DNA from: an uncultured Schlesneria sp.
GTDB taxonomy: Bacteria > Planctomycetota > Planctomycetia > Planctomycetales > Planctomycetaceae
Reading direction: 5' to 3'
DNA: 64,000 nucleotides
NCBI GenBank assembly: GCA_903871875.1
Contig: CAIQIR010000057.1
Location: 62,001 to 126,000 of the forward strand
In this document: positions 34,890-46,874 of the stretch, in pieces
Layout of the letters: the number at the start of each line of letters is the position of its first letter
How positions within the stretch are numbered: the stretch's first letter is position 1
Made by a program: the position numbers and the translations under genes
The notes under the pieces: generated by a model
What the model was told of the DNA's origin: nothing
The model's input: the letters and a program-made list of their open reading frames with translations, nothing else
Databases searched by the model: none

Positions 34890-35993
34890 ATGAGCAACCG
34901 AGTCTGTCGCTGGGGCATTCTTTCTTCCGCCAATATCGCTCGCAAGAATTGGCTGGCGATCAAGAATTCCGAGAATGCGGTCGTGACGGCGGTGGCCAGT
35001 CGCGACGTCGCCAAGGCGCAGCAATTCATCGACGAATGCCATGCCCATTCGTCGTTTGATCCCAAACCCGTTGCGCTGGGAAGTTACGAAGAACTGCTCA
35101 AGCGACCGGACATTGACGCCGTTTACCTGCCCATGCCCACTGGCATCCGCAAAGACTGGGTGATTCGCGCCGCCGAAGCCGGTAAACATGTCCTGGCAGA
35201 AAAGCCGATCGGTTGTACGGTCGCGGAAGCCACCGAGATGACCGCCGCGTGCAAAAAACACAACGTCCAATTTATGGACGGGGTGATGTTCATGCACAGC
35301 CAACGGCTGAACAAGCTGCGTGCGACGCTGAATGATGGTCAGAGCGTCGGCGAACTACGCCGCATCGCCAGTCATTTCAGCTTCTGCGGCTCCGATGAAT
35401 TCGCCAAAACCAACATTCGCGCCAGCGGCGAGTTGGAGCCGCTCGGCTGCCTTGGTGATCTGGGGTGGTACAACATCCGCTTTACGCTGTGGACCATGAA
35501 CTATCAGATGCCACAGCGCGTCAGTGGACGAACGTTGATGGCGGCCAAGCGTGCCGACAGTCGTACGCCGGTCCCAACCGAGTTTTCAGGGGAACTGTTC
35601 TTCGCCAATGGCGTTTCGGCCAGTTATTACTGCTCGTTCATTACCGCCAACCAGCAATGGGCCAGTATCAGCGGAACCAAAGGCTGCGTGTTCGTTCCGG
35701 ATTTCGTTGTCCCCTACTACAGCGACGAACTCTCGTTTACGGTTTCGAATCCCGCTCTGAATCAGAAGAGCTGCGATTTCAATATGGAAGAACACGCCCG
35801 CAAAGTGACTGTTCCCGAATACAGCAACGGTTGGGGAAACTCGCAGGAAACAAATCTGTTCCGCAACTTCTCGCACCTGGTGCTGTCAGGTAAGACCGAC
35901 AACACTTGGCCGGAAATCGCCGTGAAGACGCAGCAAGTTCTGGAAGCCTGCCTGAAATCTGCGGCAGAGAATGGCAAGATTGTGGAAATGTAA
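34890..35993 (+). CDS. Gfo/Idh/MocA family oxidoreductase
   Basis: A 367-residue NAD(P)-dependent oxidoreductase. The Rossmann domain begins CRWGILSSANIARKNW, continues with DAVYLPMPTGIRKDWVIRAA, and has the signature HVLAEKPIG with the conserved lysine. The C-terminal half includes ELEPLGCLGDLGWYNI, where the usual active-site D/H residues lie, and YYCSFITANQQW. Family members act on sugars and cyclitols; many exist in planctomycetes. ATG 34890 is preferred over 34881 for ribosome-site spacing. It starts about 150 bp after the esterase gene in the same direction. Confidence 0.92.
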   Translation: MSNRVCRWGILSSANIARKNWLAIKNSENAVVTAVASRDVAKAQQFIDECHAHSSFDPKPVALGSYEELLKRPDIDAVYLPMPTGIRKDWVIRAAEAGKHVLAEKPIGCTVAEATEMTAACKKHNVQFMDGVMFMHSQRLNKLRATLNDGQSVGELRRIASHFSFCGSDEFAKTNIRASGELEPLGCLGDLGWYNIRFTLWTMNYQMPQRVSGRTLMAAKRADSRTPVPTEFSGELFFANGVSASYYCSFITANQQWASISGTKGCVFVPDFVVPYYSDELSFTVSNPALNQKSCDFNMEEHARKVTVPEYSNGWGNSQETNLFRNFSHLVLSGKTDNTWPEIAVKTQQVLEACLKSAAENGKIVEM

Positions 35994-36184
35994 TATTGGC
36001 CGATCGCCAATCGGACGAAATGAATCCAGCCAGATCCGAAGATTCCGGCAGGCGAAACCTGCCCGACATCGGCCGCCGCCGTGGCAAATCGTGTTGAATT
36101 GTCCGATTCGAGGTTTGATCAGTCGTTTTCAAAATGGAAACTGCGGGGAGCCGAAGCACCAAATTGGAGCTTTTTTTGTCTTGC

Positions 36185-37371
<1,187 letters not shown>

Positions 37372-37405
37372 GGTTGCCGGAAATAGCCATCGTCGAATGA
37401 ACTTG

Positions 37406-37440
37406 AGCCCGGTCGCGGAAACGCGGCCGGGCTTTCTCGT
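37406..37440 (+). terminator. Intrinsic terminator of gap
   Basis: A 12-bp stem AGCCCGGTCGCG / CGCGGCCGGGCT (one G-U pair) closed by a GAAA tetraloop and followed by TTCTCGTTT, 34 bases after the gap stop codon. Confidence 0.8.
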
Positions 37441-37574
37441 TTGGATTCTTGGATGCGTCACGCTTTAATCATCACTGTCGATTTCGTCTGCTGACTTCTG
37501 GTTGATCAACAAATTCGATTCGTGGGATCGCGGGCCCCGACGGGCTCGCTTCGAAGACTTCGTCTGGAGAAATC

Positions 37575-38945
37575 ATGTCTTGCCGCTGGACCATCGCGAC
37601 TTCGGGTCTGTTGTTCAATTTGATCGCTTCCATTGCCATTTCGGCAGAGCCGTTGCGACTGGCGACGTTTCAAGTCGATGCGACACCGCCGCTCGGTTCG
37701 GCGCTCTGTGACGGGCTCGTTCCCGAAGCCACTTCCGTCGACGATCCCCTGTTCGCTCGCGGCATCGTTTTATTGGGTGCCGGAGAACCGATCGTGCTTT
37801 GTGCAGTCGATTTTGTGGGCATCGGGAATGGGGGTTACGACACCTGGCGCGAAACGCTGGCGAAAGCAGCTGGAACTTCGCCCTCCAGGGTGGCCCTAAA
37901 CACGTTGCATCAGCATGATGCGCCCGGTTGCGACCTTGATGCCGAAGAACTGCTGGCGGCGGCAGGCATCGGCGGCGCGTCGACCAATGTCCGCTTCGTG
38001 AAAGACCTGCTGCAACGCGTCGATCTGGCGGTCAGGAAGTCGCTGACATCCGCACGCCCGTTTACACACATTGGCACGGGCCAGGCCCGCGTTGAGCGAG
38101 TCGCTTCGAATCGACGGATTCTGGGCGATGACGGCAAGGTGAAGATCGTCCGTTTCAGTTCGACAAAAGATGCGGCAGCAATCGCGGCGCCCGAAGGAAT
38201 GATCGATCCCGAGCTCAAATTGTTGAGCTTCTGGAATCAGGATTCACCACTCGTTTCGATAACGTTCTACGCCACGCACCCGCAGAGTCACTATGGCAAG
38301 GGAGCCGTCAGTTCCGATTTCGTCGGCCTGGCTCGTGCGGCGAGAGATCGCGCCGAACCGGGCATGTTTCATGTTCACTTCAACGGGGCGAGTGGTAATC
38401 TGGCCGCCGGGAAATACAACGACGGTTCTCCTGAAGCCAGAATCGAACTGACCGAACGATTGGCCGCCGGAATGAAACTGGCTTGGGAGAAAACCAAACG
38501 CGTTCCGGTGACGGCGGCCGATGTCGAATGGCGAATTGAACCGGTCTCGTTCCCACTCAGCCACCGCTTAAAGAACCTGACTGACATCGAGAAGGTCTTG
38601 CTTGATGAAAAAGCGATACCGCGTGAACGCGCCCGGGCGGCGAGAGATATCGCTTATGCGAAGCGGGTCTCGTCAGGTCAAACAATTGACCTGACGTCAT
38701 TGCGAATCGGCCCCGCGGTGATGTTGGATCTACCGGGCGAATCGTTCATCGAATACCAACTGGCCGCCCAGCAGATGCGACCAGATCGATTTGTGTGTAC
38801 CGCCGCCTACGGGGATTACGGTCCCGGTTATATCGGCACCACCATCGCGTACTCGCAAGGCGGCTACGAAACAAGTCTTGTCTCACGAACCGCACCAGAA
38901 GTGGAATCCGTCTATCTGGCCGCGATCGAGAAGCTGTTGAAGTGA
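37575..38945 (+). CDS. Secreted neutral/alkaline ceramidase-like protein
   Basis: A 456-residue protein with a signal peptide (TSGLLFNLIASIAISAEP). The body resembles the N-terminal catalytic region of neutral/alkaline non-lysosomal ceramidases: TFQVDATPPLG at the start, LNTLHQHDAPG, FYATHPQSHYGKGAVSSDF and HFNGASGNLAAGKYN. The His-rich motifs would be the zinc and active-site regions. The C-terminal immunoglobulin-like domain of true ceramidases is missing. Planctomycetes carry many such proteins; real substrates may not be ceramides. ATG 37575 precedes a good signal peptide. Confidence 0.8.
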   Translation: MSCRWTIATSGLLFNLIASIAISAEPLRLATFQVDATPPLGSALCDGLVPEATSVDDPLFARGIVLLGAGEPIVLCAVDFVGIGNGGYDTWRETLAKAAGTSPSRVALNTLHQHDAPGCDLDAEELLAAAGIGGASTNVRFVKDLLQRVDLAVRKSLTSARPFTHIGTGQARVERVASNRRILGDDGKVKIVRFSSTKDAAAIAAPEGMIDPELKLLSFWNQDSPLVSITFYATHPQSHYGKGAVSSDFVGLARAARDRAEPGMFHVHFNGASGNLAAGKYNDGSPEARIELTERLAAGMKLAWEKTKRVPVTAADVEWRIEPVSFPLSHRLKNLTDIEKVLLDEKAIPRERARAARDIAYAKRVSSGQTIDLTSLRIGPAVMLDLPGESFIEYQLAAQQMRPDRFVCTAAYGDYGPGYIGTTIAYSQGGYETSLVSRTAPEVESVYLAAIEKLLK

Positions 38946-39063
38946 CCGGGCCAAGATCGTTCAGCCCGTGTACTTCAGGACGAATCGTAGGAGGGCTGAC
39001 ACTCGTCGTGACGAACTCACTCGCCAATGAATTGTGGAATCCAGATGTCGGAACGATCTTCGG

Positions 39064-39939
39064 TCACAGGATCGCGGGGATTTCCTGGACCTTTCGGTAA
39101 ACGAATGTCTGACCAATCTGTTCGGATTGAAACGGCGTCTCTAGCCCGTAAAGACTTTCGGCCGCGCCCAGGATGAGCAGACCGCCCATTGATAAGAGGC
39201 GATGAAATTGATTCCCCAGGCGTTCGCGGGTGGGGGCGTCGAAGTAGATCAGTACGTTGCGACAGAAAATCATCTCGAACGGCCCCAGGCTGGTGATCCG
39301 ATCCATGAAATTTAGCTGACGAAATTCAATCGATCGTCGAATGTCATCACGGATCACCCAGTGCTCGCCGTCTTGACGAAAATAGCGGGCGCGTTGCACC
39401 GCGGTGACGCCCCGTTCGAGGTCGCGTTCGAAGTAACGCCCTTCTTTCGCCACACTCAGTGACTTGGCGGACACGTCTGTTGCCAGGATCGGAAAATGGT
39501 CCGGCCGCAAATCGTTCGCTGGAAGACTTCCCACGAAGTCGCGCACCGCCATCGCCACACTGTATGGCTCTTGACCCGTCGAACACCCGGCCGACCAGAT
39601 TCTCGCCAACGGAATTGGATAATTGGATTCACGACGCTGTCGAATGGTCTCCGCCAATTCCGGCAGAATCCGACGTCGCAATTCGTCAAACAGATGGGAA
39701 TCGCGATTGAACGACGTTTCACCTGTCGTCAGTGCTTCGACCAGTTCATCGCGCATTTGCACGGCGTTGATCTGCTGTAGTCGACCAAGATACTCGGAAA
39801 ATGTGGCGCACCCATGAGCCTCGACAACCGACTCCAGCCGCGTCCGCACGAGATAGGTTTTGTCGTCCGTCAGGACCAGACCGCACAGCGAGCGGACTAG
39901 CGATTGGACATCTCGAAAATCCTGAGACGAGATCTCCAT
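39064..39939 (-). CDS. cheR: Chemotaxis protein methyltransferase CheR
   Basis: A 291-residue enzyme that methylates chemoreceptor glutamates with S-adenosylmethionine. The N-terminal all-alpha domain (MEISSQDFRDVQSLV) leads to ALTTGETSFNRD, then the SAM-binding IWSAGCSTGQEPYSVAM, ILATDVSAKSLSVAK and MIFCRNVLIYFD. It is the last gene of the chemosensory operon, four bases after the cheB stop. ATG 39939 fits the family start; the long upstream frame overlapping cheB is rejected. The receptor in this operon lacks the C-terminal pentapeptide tether for CheR. Confidence 0.95.
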   Translation of the reverse strand: MEISSQDFRDVQSLVRSLCGLVLTDDKTYLVRTRLESVVEAHGCATFSEYLGRLQQINAVQMRDELVEALTTGETSFNRDSHLFDELRRRILPELAETIRQRRESNYPIPLARIWSAGCSTGQEPYSVAMAVRDFVGSLPANDLRPDHFPILATDVSAKSLSVAKEGRYFERDLERGVTAVQRARYFRQDGEHWVIRDDIRRSIEFRQLNFMDRITSLGPFEMIFCRNVLIYFDAPTRERLGNQFHRLLSMGGLLILGAAESLYGLETPFQSEQIGQTFVYRKVQEIPAIL

Positions 39940-39943
39940 GCCT

Positions 39944-41011
39944 TTACCCTCCAACTCCCAGATGAGTGAGCAAGGCCGGCCCGATGTCGTCGATCGGCAG
40001 GATTTCATTGGCGGCGCCCGCGGCCACCACGCTGCCGGGCATTCCCCAAACCACGCTAGTCGCTTCATCCTGAGCGATGACATAAGCCCCCGCGCGTTTC
40101 AGTACAGCCGCCCCTTTGGCACCGTCGCAGCCCATTCCGGTCAGCACCACAGCCAGCACCTGTCCGGCGTAGGCCACCGCGGCCGAGCGAAACAGGACGT
40201 CGGCTGCGGGGCGACAGCCGTTTTCCGGCGGGGAATCGCTAGTTCCGAGAACCACCTGCCCCTCACTCGCGTTAATCACCAGGTGCTTGCCGCCGTGAGC
40301 AACATACAGGACTCCCGGTTCCGCAATCGCCCCCTCACGAGATTCCACGACCCTTGTGCCACAGCGACGCGACAAGCTCGAGGCAAAGTATTGCGTGAAG
40401 TCCGATGGCAAATGCTGCACCAAAAACATGGGAACCGGACAAACGGGAGCCAACACGGGAAGCAATCGACTGAGTGCTTCCGGTCCACCGGTCGATGAAC
40501 CAATCACGACGGCCCGAAAACGGCTTAACCGACGGACCGCGGAGGTGGATCGTGTGGATGGCGACCTGCCGACCGATTCCACTTGTCGGCGAGATCGAAA
40601 CGCGTCGATTTTCTCGAACAGTTGCTGGCGCAGCGATTCTGCGTTGGCATCCTGGTTGGCTCCTTCCGGCTTGGTGATGAAATCGAAGGCCCCTTCTTGC
40701 AAGCCTTCAATCGTCACGGCCGCCCCGCGCTGGGTGTATGAACTGATCAGCACCACACCCAGGAGATGCCGTTGCAGATGAGCGAGATCACGCAGGGCTT
40801 TCAGCGTCGCGATCCCGCCCAAGCCCGGCATATTGATGTCGAGCGTGACGAAATCGGGCAGAGACTTCCGGGCGAATTCCAGGGCCTTCTCGCCACTCCA
40901 GACCGAACCGACGACTTTCACGTCGTCACGCGTCGCCAGCGCCTCTTCGATGACGCTACGAAAGATGCGCGAGTCATCAACGATCAGCACTCGCAGGGGT
41001 TCGGGCTTCAT
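39944..41011 (-). CDS. cheB: Protein-glutamate methylesterase CheB
   Basis: A 355-residue response-regulator enzyme that demethylates or deamidates chemoreceptors. The receiver starts [15 protein letters not shown] and has the phosphoacceptor Asp in VTLDINMPG. The esterase domain has the nucleophile Ser in [11 protein letters not shown], His in [10 protein letters not shown], and Asp in GMGCDGAKG. Its start overlaps the receptor stop by four bases (ATGA), which implies translational coupling. Full length, no abnormal features. Confidence 0.96.
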   Translation of the reverse strand: MKPEPLRVLIVDDSRIFRSVIEEALATRDDVKVVGSVWSGEKALEFARKSLPDFVTLDINMPGLGGIATLKALRDLAHLQRHLLGVVLISSYTQRGAAVTIEGLQEGAFDFITKPEGANQDANAESLRQQLFEKIDAFRSRRQVESVGRSPSTRSTSAVRRLSRFRAVVIGSSTGGPEALSRLLPVLAPVCPVPMFLVQHLPSDFTQYFASSLSRRCGTRVVESREGAIAEPGVLYVAHGGKHLVINASEGQVVLGTSDSPPENGCRPAADVLFRSAAVAYAGQVLAVVLTGMGCDGAKGAAVLKRAGAYVIAQDEATSVVWGMPGSVVAAGAANEILPIDDIGPALLTHLGVGG

Positions 41012-43251
41012 TCGACGTCTGTATTTTCCGTATTAGTTTTGAATCGCCCGACGAGCTTCTTCAGCTCGTTACCGATCTGATCGAGTCGTTCGGCCGAATC
41101 GTGAACTTTCGAAGCTGACTGGTTTGTTGCCTTGGATGCCGTACTCACACCATGAATATCGGACGATATTCCGCCCGCCGCCTTTGCCGCCTCACCCACG
41201 TTTCGTGAGACATCCGTCGCGCCACGAGCCGCTTCGGCGACGTTTCGAGACATGTCTCCCGCGGCTTTCGCGACTTCCGCGATCGACCGTGCGATGTTGC
41301 CCACTCCTTTATTGGCTTCACCCACATTTTGAGAAATCATAGTCGCTGCCCGCGTTTGTTTCTCTACCGAGAGCGAGATTCGTCCGGCTGACGAATTGAT
41401 ATCCTTGATGATTTGCGAAACGTTTTGAATGACCTGCACCGCTTGTCGAGTGTCATTCTGGACGCCTTCGATCTTGCGAGCAATGTCTTCCGCCGCTTTC
41501 GCGCTCTGATTCGCCAATTCCTTGATCTCGTGAGCGACGACGGCAAAGCCCTTACCGGCCTCGCCTGCCGACGTGGCTTCGATTGTCGCATTCAGGGCCA
41601 GCAAGTTCGTTTGCAACGCGATCATTTTGATCGCTTCGGTCACTTTGCTGATTTCCGTGCCTGACTGGCTGAGCAGCTGAATCGTCGCGGTGGCCGAATC
41701 GGCCATCCGGCTGGCCTCGCCAGCCACGCGTGAGCCTTCACGCACGTCGTTCAAGACGTCGGTAAACGAACTGGAAATCTCACCCACCGCAGTCGAGACC
41801 ACGCTGACGTTATTTGACGTCTGCTCGGCCGCGGACGAGATTGTTCCCACGTTCATGCTCATCTCTTCGCTGGCGGAACTGATCGAGGCGACATTCACGC
41901 TCATCTGTTCCGCCGCGGCCGCCATCGTACTGATGTTGGATGACAATTCTTCCGACGCACTGGCCACATTGGCCGCTTTCATCGAGGCGGTTTCACTTTG
42001 AGACAGCAGATGATTAGAGACGCCCGTGAGATCAGTGGCCGAACCCGCCAGACCGGTGGAGACTTGTTGGATCTGCGTCACAATTTTGGTCAGCGAGTCG
42101 GCCAGTGAGTTGGTCGCATCGGAAAGCTGCCCCACTTCGTCCAGTTGCTTGAGCGAAATCCGCTGGCGCAAATCGCCGCCGGCCATCGCCTGCGCGAGAT
42201 TGCGGACTTCTAACACCGGTTTGACGACGGATTGCGTCACCAGGTAGGCAACCAAGAAGCCGAAAATGACACCAGCCACCGTGACACAGATGATCCACCA
42301 TAGCGAGCTGACGTAGACGGCTTCACTTTGATCACGACCGATTTTCGCTTCCGCGACCAGCAGCTTATCAAGCTCACCGATGCGTTTCACACATTCGTCA
42401 CCAGCCATTTTCGATTCGTTCAGTGACAAAGCGACAGAGCGATTATTTGTGTCGAGTCGCGACAGCTTCGTCATTTTGGCCAGCAACAGTTTGAGATCGG
42501 ATAATTTGGCTCGTGAATCAACCTGGTTGACCACGTCACCCACAGAAGCGATCGCCAACCCATTTTGGATCTGCTCCAGCAGTTCGTCCAGCTTCTTTTC
42601 CTGAGCCGACATTTCTTCGTCACCCGACGATTCGATGTGCTTGATGGCATTCGATTGAATTCGCATCAGGCTGTCGTGTACCTCGTAGAGAGTTTTCAAT
42701 CGCTTAACGCCTTGAGCGTCGAGCGTCTCTTTGGAAGTGACTTCGTCATCCCATGCCTGCAATCGCGCCGACAAGACGTCCGTCAATCGCTGGATATCCA
42801 TCGACAACAAACGTCGGGCTTTGATATTCGTGTTTTGAATCGCCAGATCCAAGATCTGTTCGTTGATCCGCCCCGCTTCATTCAGCGCTTTGATAAAGTC
42901 GTCAACCGCCTTCGATTGCGCGTCGTTGCGATCTCGGCCGATCAGTTCTTTTAATCTGGCCGCCTTATCCGTCGCTTCTGCCTGAAAGGCGCGGGACGCC
43001 GTGGCGAACGCTTTCGAGATGTCGTCTTCGGGAGAAAGAACCGCATTCTTTTGCGCTCGCACGCCTCCCAGGAATTTGACGTGCGACTCGGAAAGCTCAC
43101 TGACTTTCGCCATCGTCGCATCGACCAGATGCCGCACCTGAGCGTTGACGGTCGCCAGTCGATTCACTGCCACGTAGGCGACAGCCATGACCGACACCAT
43201 CAGGATGGTCGTCAACAAAAACATTTTACTGGCGAGTTTAAAGTTCTTCAC
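41008..43251 (-). CDS. Methyl-accepting chemotaxis protein
   Basis: A 747-residue membrane chemoreceptor. Helix 1 is at about residues 10-30 and helix 2 ([20 protein letters not shown]) at about 318-338. The roughly 280-residue periplasmic part is helical, with a four-helix-bundle look. A HAMP domain follows, then a long signalling coiled coil with the hairpin tip [20 protein letters not shown]. The coiled coil contains runs of near-identical heptads ([13 protein letters not shown], then [13 protein letters not shown]; later [36 protein letters not shown]). No C-terminal CheR tether. It is the only receptor in the operon. Confidence 0.95.
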   Translation of the reverse strand: MKNFKLASKMFLLTTILMVSVMAVAYVAVNRLATVNAQVRHLVDATMAKVSELSESHVKFLGGVRAQKNAVLSPEDDISKAFATASRAFQAEATDKAARLKELIGRDRNDAQSKAVDDFIKALNEAGRINEQILDLAIQNTNIKARRLLSMDIQRLTDVLSARLQAWDDEVTSKETLDAQGVKRLKTLYEVHDSLMRIQSNAIKHIESSGDEEMSAQEKKLDELLEQIQNGLAIASVGDVVNQVDSRAKLSDLKLLLAKMTKLSRLDTNNRSVALSLNESKMAGDECVKRIGELDKLLVAEAKIGRDQSEAVYVSSLWWIICVTVAGVIFGFLVAYLVTQSVVKPVLEVRNLAQAMAGGDLRQRISLKQLDEVGQLSDATNSLADSLTKIVTQIQQVSTGLAGSATDLTGVSNHLLSQSETASMKAANVASASEELSSNISTMAAAAEQMSVNVASISSASEEMSMNVGTISSAAEQTSNNVSVVSTAVGEISSSFTDVLNDVREGSRVAGEASRMADSATATIQLLSQSGTEISKVTEAIKMIALQTNLLALNATIEATSAGEAGKGFAVVAHEIKELANQSAKAAEDIARKIEGVQNDTRQAVQVIQNVSQIIKDINSSAGRISLSVEKQTRAATMISQNVGEANKGVGNIARSIAEVAKAAGDMSRNVAEAARGATDVSRNVGEAAKAAGGISSDIHGVSTASKATNQSASKVHDSAERLDQIGNELKKLVGRFKTNTENTDVE

Positions 43252-43299
43252 GGCGGCACCTGCAACAAAAATGGTCTGGAGAATTTCAGCGTGGACAGT

Positions 43300-43788
43300 T
43301 CAGGCAGAGACAGTAAAGTTCTGTTCAACGATGGTCAAAAATCGACGGGGATTCAGTACGACAAGTAACTCTTCCGGCAGCTTACCGATCGCGGCGATCA
43401 GATCGACCCGGCGCAACAGAGACGAGACTTGGCTATGTTCTGTCGCGGAAAAGACCTCGATTTGATCCGGTGTCACCGCATGCACTTCAGAAATCTCGTC
43501 CACGAGCACTCCGAATGGATGCCCCACAACCGGTTTGAACAACACCAGGCGGGTCTGGTCAGTGACGACCGCCGGGGACAACCCTAGCAGTTGACGCAGA
43601 TCAAGCGTCAGGTAAATGTGACCGCGAATATTCACCAGTCCCAACACTTCGTCGGGCGCATGCGCAATTCGCGTGCATCGGGTCTCAGTGGTCACCTCTT
43701 TGACATCAAGCATGTCGACGCCGAAAAGATGCCCTTCCAGGCGAAAGGTGCAAAACAGGCGCGGCATTTCCGTGACATTTTCCTTCAC
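43300..43788 (-). CDS. cheW: CheW coupling protein
   Basis: A 162-residue adaptor linking CheA to the receptor. CTFRLEGHLFGVDMLDVKEV opens the beta-barrel fold, then EVLGLVNIRGHIYLTLDLR and VVGHPFGVLVDEISEV, all standard CheW features. The start codon is GTG, overlapping the cheA stop (GTGA), so translation is coupled. It reaches residue 162 with a short C-terminal helix. The receptor gene follows after 48 bases. Confidence 0.95.
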   Translation of the reverse strand: MKENVTEMPRLFCTFRLEGHLFGVDMLDVKEVTTETRCTRIAHAPDEVLGLVNIRGHIYLTLDLRQLLGLSPAVVTDQTRLVLFKPVVGHPFGVLVDEISEVHAVTPDQIEVFSATEHSQVSSLLRRVDLIAAIGKLPEELLVVLNPRRFLTIVEQNFTVSA

Positions 43789-46700
43789 TTCATCACCTCT
43801 TGAGCGGCGAGTAGATTCCGGACTTTACGAACCAGCCGATCGTGGTCCAGTTTGACTTCGTATCCGTCGAATCCGCATTCCATGGCTTTGGCCTCGTTCT
43901 GTTCACCGCTGAGCGACGTCAGTGCGAGCATCTTGGTTTTGATTCCACGACGACGGACTTCGCGAGCAAACTTCCAGCCATCCATCACCGGCATTTCGAT
44001 GTCCGAGACGATCAAGTCAAAGTCGGGACCGGCGGACAATCTGTTCAATGCGTCCTGACCCTGAACGGCGGTCACGATTTCGTATCCTTCGGCGCCAAGA
44101 TAACGCTTGATCACTTCGCGAAAAAACGCCGTATCGTCGATTAGCAACAATCTCTGCCGACGATCAGTGGATTCGCCCGGTTCCGGCGGCGTCACTGGCA
44201 CGGCGCCGAACAGCCTTTCGGACAGATAGTGCATCTCTAAAAACAGGGTCAGTCGATCTCGTACCGTCGTCGAACCGAGAATCCCCAATCCTTCGTCGGC
44301 GTGAGCTTGTAAATCGAGCGCCAAAGATTCCGTATCGACGATGCGCGACACCAGAATCCCCATCGGCTGCTGCACGAACTTCGGCAAGATCAACGACATC
44401 AGCGGTGGATCGGACTTAAGTGACGAAGCATTGATCACGTGATCGAGGCGCAGCACACGAGTCGACACACCGTCCACCGTCACGTATTCGCGATCCCCAA
44501 CCCGTTCAATGCGGCTGGGTGTAATCATCTCGACGCGACGGATCTGCACCAGCGGCAACGCAAATTGTTCGTCGGGGCCGTACTCGAACAACAAGACACG
44601 GTGCGCCTGCGACGCGTCGCGCACACCGTCGGCCGTCGTCGCGGCTTCGATCGCCGCAGCAAAACTTTGCTGGGCATGTTCGGAAATGCCTTCGGCGTCG
44701 GTGATCAATGCGACGCGACCGTCTCCCATGATCGTCGCACCGGTAAAGATCCCGACGCGTTTCATTGAGGGATGCATCGGCTTGACGACGATTTCCTGAG
44801 TGCCGCGAACTTCATCCACCAGCAAACCGAATCGGCGGCCGGAGGATCGCAGGACCAAAATGTATTCGATCGGTTTGGCAGATTGATCAGCAGCATGAGC
44901 GGCCAAAATCTCGGACTTATCGGCGGGCGTAAACCGCCGCTTGCGACGGAGAACTTCTGACAATCGGACGATCGGCAACAACGTCTCTCGCAGACGATAC
45001 ACTTCCGTATCAAAGGCCTGCTCGATTCGCCCCGTGGATTGGGGATGCAGACAGACGACTTCTTCCAGATCGCGCTGGGGTACGGCAAATCGTTCTTCGT
45101 CCACCGTCACAATCAGACAGGGAATGATGGCCAATGTCAGCGGCAAACGCAGCACGGTCTCGCTTCCGACGCCGAAGGTCGAATCGATGCTGACGGTCCC
45201 TTCCAGCTGTTCGATGTTGGTTTTGACCACATCCATCCCGACGCCGCGTCCCGAAACTTCGGTGACTTTCTTGGCGGTGGAAAAGCCGGGCAACAAGATC
45301 AGCGAGAACAATTCACGGGCCGACATCCGGTCCAGTTCGGCTTCGCTCTTCAACATCAGCGACAGCGCTTTGGCTTTGACCGCCTGGGAATCAATTCCGC
45401 GACCATCATCGCGAATGTGAATTTGAATCTGGCCGTCCTCGTGTGTGGCCGACAACAGGATGTGACCAATCCCCGATTTCCCTTTGGCAATCCGTTCCTC
45501 CGGCATCTCGATTCCATGATCGACGCTGTTGCGGATGAGATGCATCAGCGGATCACCGAGTTGCTCCAGAATCGTTTTGTCCATTTCGACTTCGCGACCT
45601 TGCAAGTCGATTTCCACCTGTTTGCCAAGTTGCCGGGCCAAATCCCGGACCATTCGCGGAAATTTATTAAACAGAATCCCCACCGGCTGCATTCGCGACC
45701 TGAGGGTCACGTCCTGCAGTTCCGAAGTGACCGAATTCAACCGCTGAATGATCGCCCGCTGTGCGCCGTCTTCGTCGGCAAAGGCCAACAGCGATTGATT
45801 GCGAACCAAGGTCAATTCGCCGACCAGTGTCATCATGCGATCCAACAGTTCCACCTGAATTCGCAAGGTGGTCGGCTTGTCGGGTGTCACGATCGGCGGC
45901 AGTGCCGCCGGACTCGTCAAATCGGCAGCGGGTTGAGGACGGTCCTGACGAGATGACGTCGTCGGCGATTCCATCGCGGCGTACGAGTTTCCACCATCGG
46001 CTGCCTGCAGTGGCTTCGGCGAATCAAACGCGAACCCAAACCGACGCGTCAGTTCTGATGGGCTCAGACTTGTTTCGCATTCGCCAGACCAGATCACACG
46101 ACCGGACGGCAGTGAACGCCTCAGGTCTACTGCGGGGAATTCGATTTGCCCCGCACGAATCCGTACGACCGATGCCAGCTCTCGAAACGGCCCAGACAAT
46201 CCACGGTGCGTCTGCGACCACGCCGTCAAATCGGCTGACAGCAATATCGCCTGCGACGAATCGCTGGTCGCAGACGCGACGAACGTCGGCACGAATTCAT
46301 CAGGACCGGCCGAAGTCTCCAGGGCCGCTGTCCAGCGCACGGCACCCGTCGGCAAACCCATCCGCAAATCACACGCATCGAGCTGAATTTGTCCGTGACG
46401 GATTTTTCCTTTCGCCCACGTCTGTCGAATGAAATCAACCAGACTACCGGGGTACGAGGACTGCAGTTCTGTCAAATCGACATCGATCGAGGTTCGATGG
46501 AATTCGATTCCTCCAGTGCGCAACTGCGCCAGAATGTCGCTGATCTCAATCAGCGAACCTCGGCCGGGGTCATCGATCAGTACGGCCAATCGATCGCGAG
46601 CAGCCAGTAACAACTCAATCACCCGAGGCGAATTCCCCGGATGAGTGCCACTGAGCAGCGATTCCATCGCGTGGGCCAGTTCGTGAATGTGCGACAGCCC

Positions 46701-46868
46701 GAGAAACCCCGCATCACCTTTGATCGAATGGATCGACCGAAAACAGCGATCGATGCAGGCCGACGCATCGACCGAGCCTGACGGCTTTTCCAAAGCCAAC
46801 AACGACTCTTCGACAATGCCAAGGTGCTCGCGCGCATCGATGATGAATTCTTCGATTCGATCGATCAT
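43785..46868 (-). CDS. cheA: Hybrid CheA histidine kinase with two CheW domains and a receiver
   Basis: A 1,027-residue kinase. Domains: Hpt at about 1-110 with His47 in RSIHSIKGDAGFLG; a middle region about 120-280 with two similar ~40-residue units (starting near 155 and 236: IRHGQIQLDACDLR and IRAGQIEFPAVDLR); dimerisation helices about 335-395; ATPase about 400-580 (HLIRNSVDHGIE, GRGVGMDVVK); first CheW domain about 575-735; second CheW domain about 755-890; receiver about 905-1025 with Asp956 (VSDIEMPVMDGW). CheA proteins usually have one CheW domain and no receiver; the receiver could act as an internal phosphate sink. It sits 6 bases after the Hpt-STAS gene. Confidence 0.94.
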   Translation of the reverse strand: MIDRIEEFIIDAREHLGIVEESLLALEKPSGSVDASACIDRCFRSIHSIKGDAGFLGLSHIHELAHAMESLLSGTHPGNSPRVIELLLAARDRLAVLIDDPGRGSLIEISDILAQLRTGGIEFHRTSIDVDLTELQSSYPGSLVDFIRQTWAKGKIRHGQIQLDACDLRMGLPTGAVRWTAALETSAGPDEFVPTFVASATSDSSQAILLSADLTAWSQTHRGLSGPFRELASVVRIRAGQIEFPAVDLRRSLPSGRVIWSGECETSLSPSELTRRFGFAFDSPKPLQAADGGNSYAAMESPTTSSRQDRPQPAADLTSPAALPPIVTPDKPTTLRIQVELLDRMMTLVGELTLVRNQSLLAFADEDGAQRAIIQRLNSVTSELQDVTLRSRMQPVGILFNKFPRMVRDLARQLGKQVEIDLQGREVEMDKTILEQLGDPLMHLIRNSVDHGIEMPEERIAKGKSGIGHILLSATHEDGQIQIHIRDDGRGIDSQAVKAKALSLMLKSEAELDRMSARELFSLILLPGFSTAKKVTEVSGRGVGMDVVKTNIEQLEGTVSIDSTFGVGSETVLRLPLTLAIIPCLIVTVDEERFAVPQRDLEEVVCLHPQSTGRIEQAFDTEVYRLRETLLPIVRLSEVLRRKRRFTPADKSEILAAHAADQSAKPIEYILVLRSSGRRFGLLVDEVRGTQEIVVKPMHPSMKRVGIFTGATIMGDGRVALITDAEGISEHAQQSFAAAIEAATTADGVRDASQAHRVLLFEYGPDEQFALPLVQIRRVEMITPSRIERVGDREYVTVDGVSTRVLRLDHVINASSLKSDPPLMSLILPKFVQQPMGILVSRIVDTESLALDLQAHADEGLGILGSTTVRDRLTLFLEMHYLSERLFGAVPVTPPEPGESTDRRQRLLLIDDTAFFREVIKRYLGAEGYEIVTAVQGQDALNRLSAGPDFDLIVSDIEMPVMDGWKFAREVRRRGIKTKMLALTSLSGEQNEAKAMECGFDGYEVKLDHDRLVRKVRNLLAAQEVMK

Positions 46869-46874
46869 GAGGGT

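Noticed and set aside
45039-45956. 305-residue plus-strand open frame inside cheA
   Set aside because: Antisense to a well-supported cheA kinase. Composition (Gln, His, Phe rich) mirrors complementary codons; no ribosome site.
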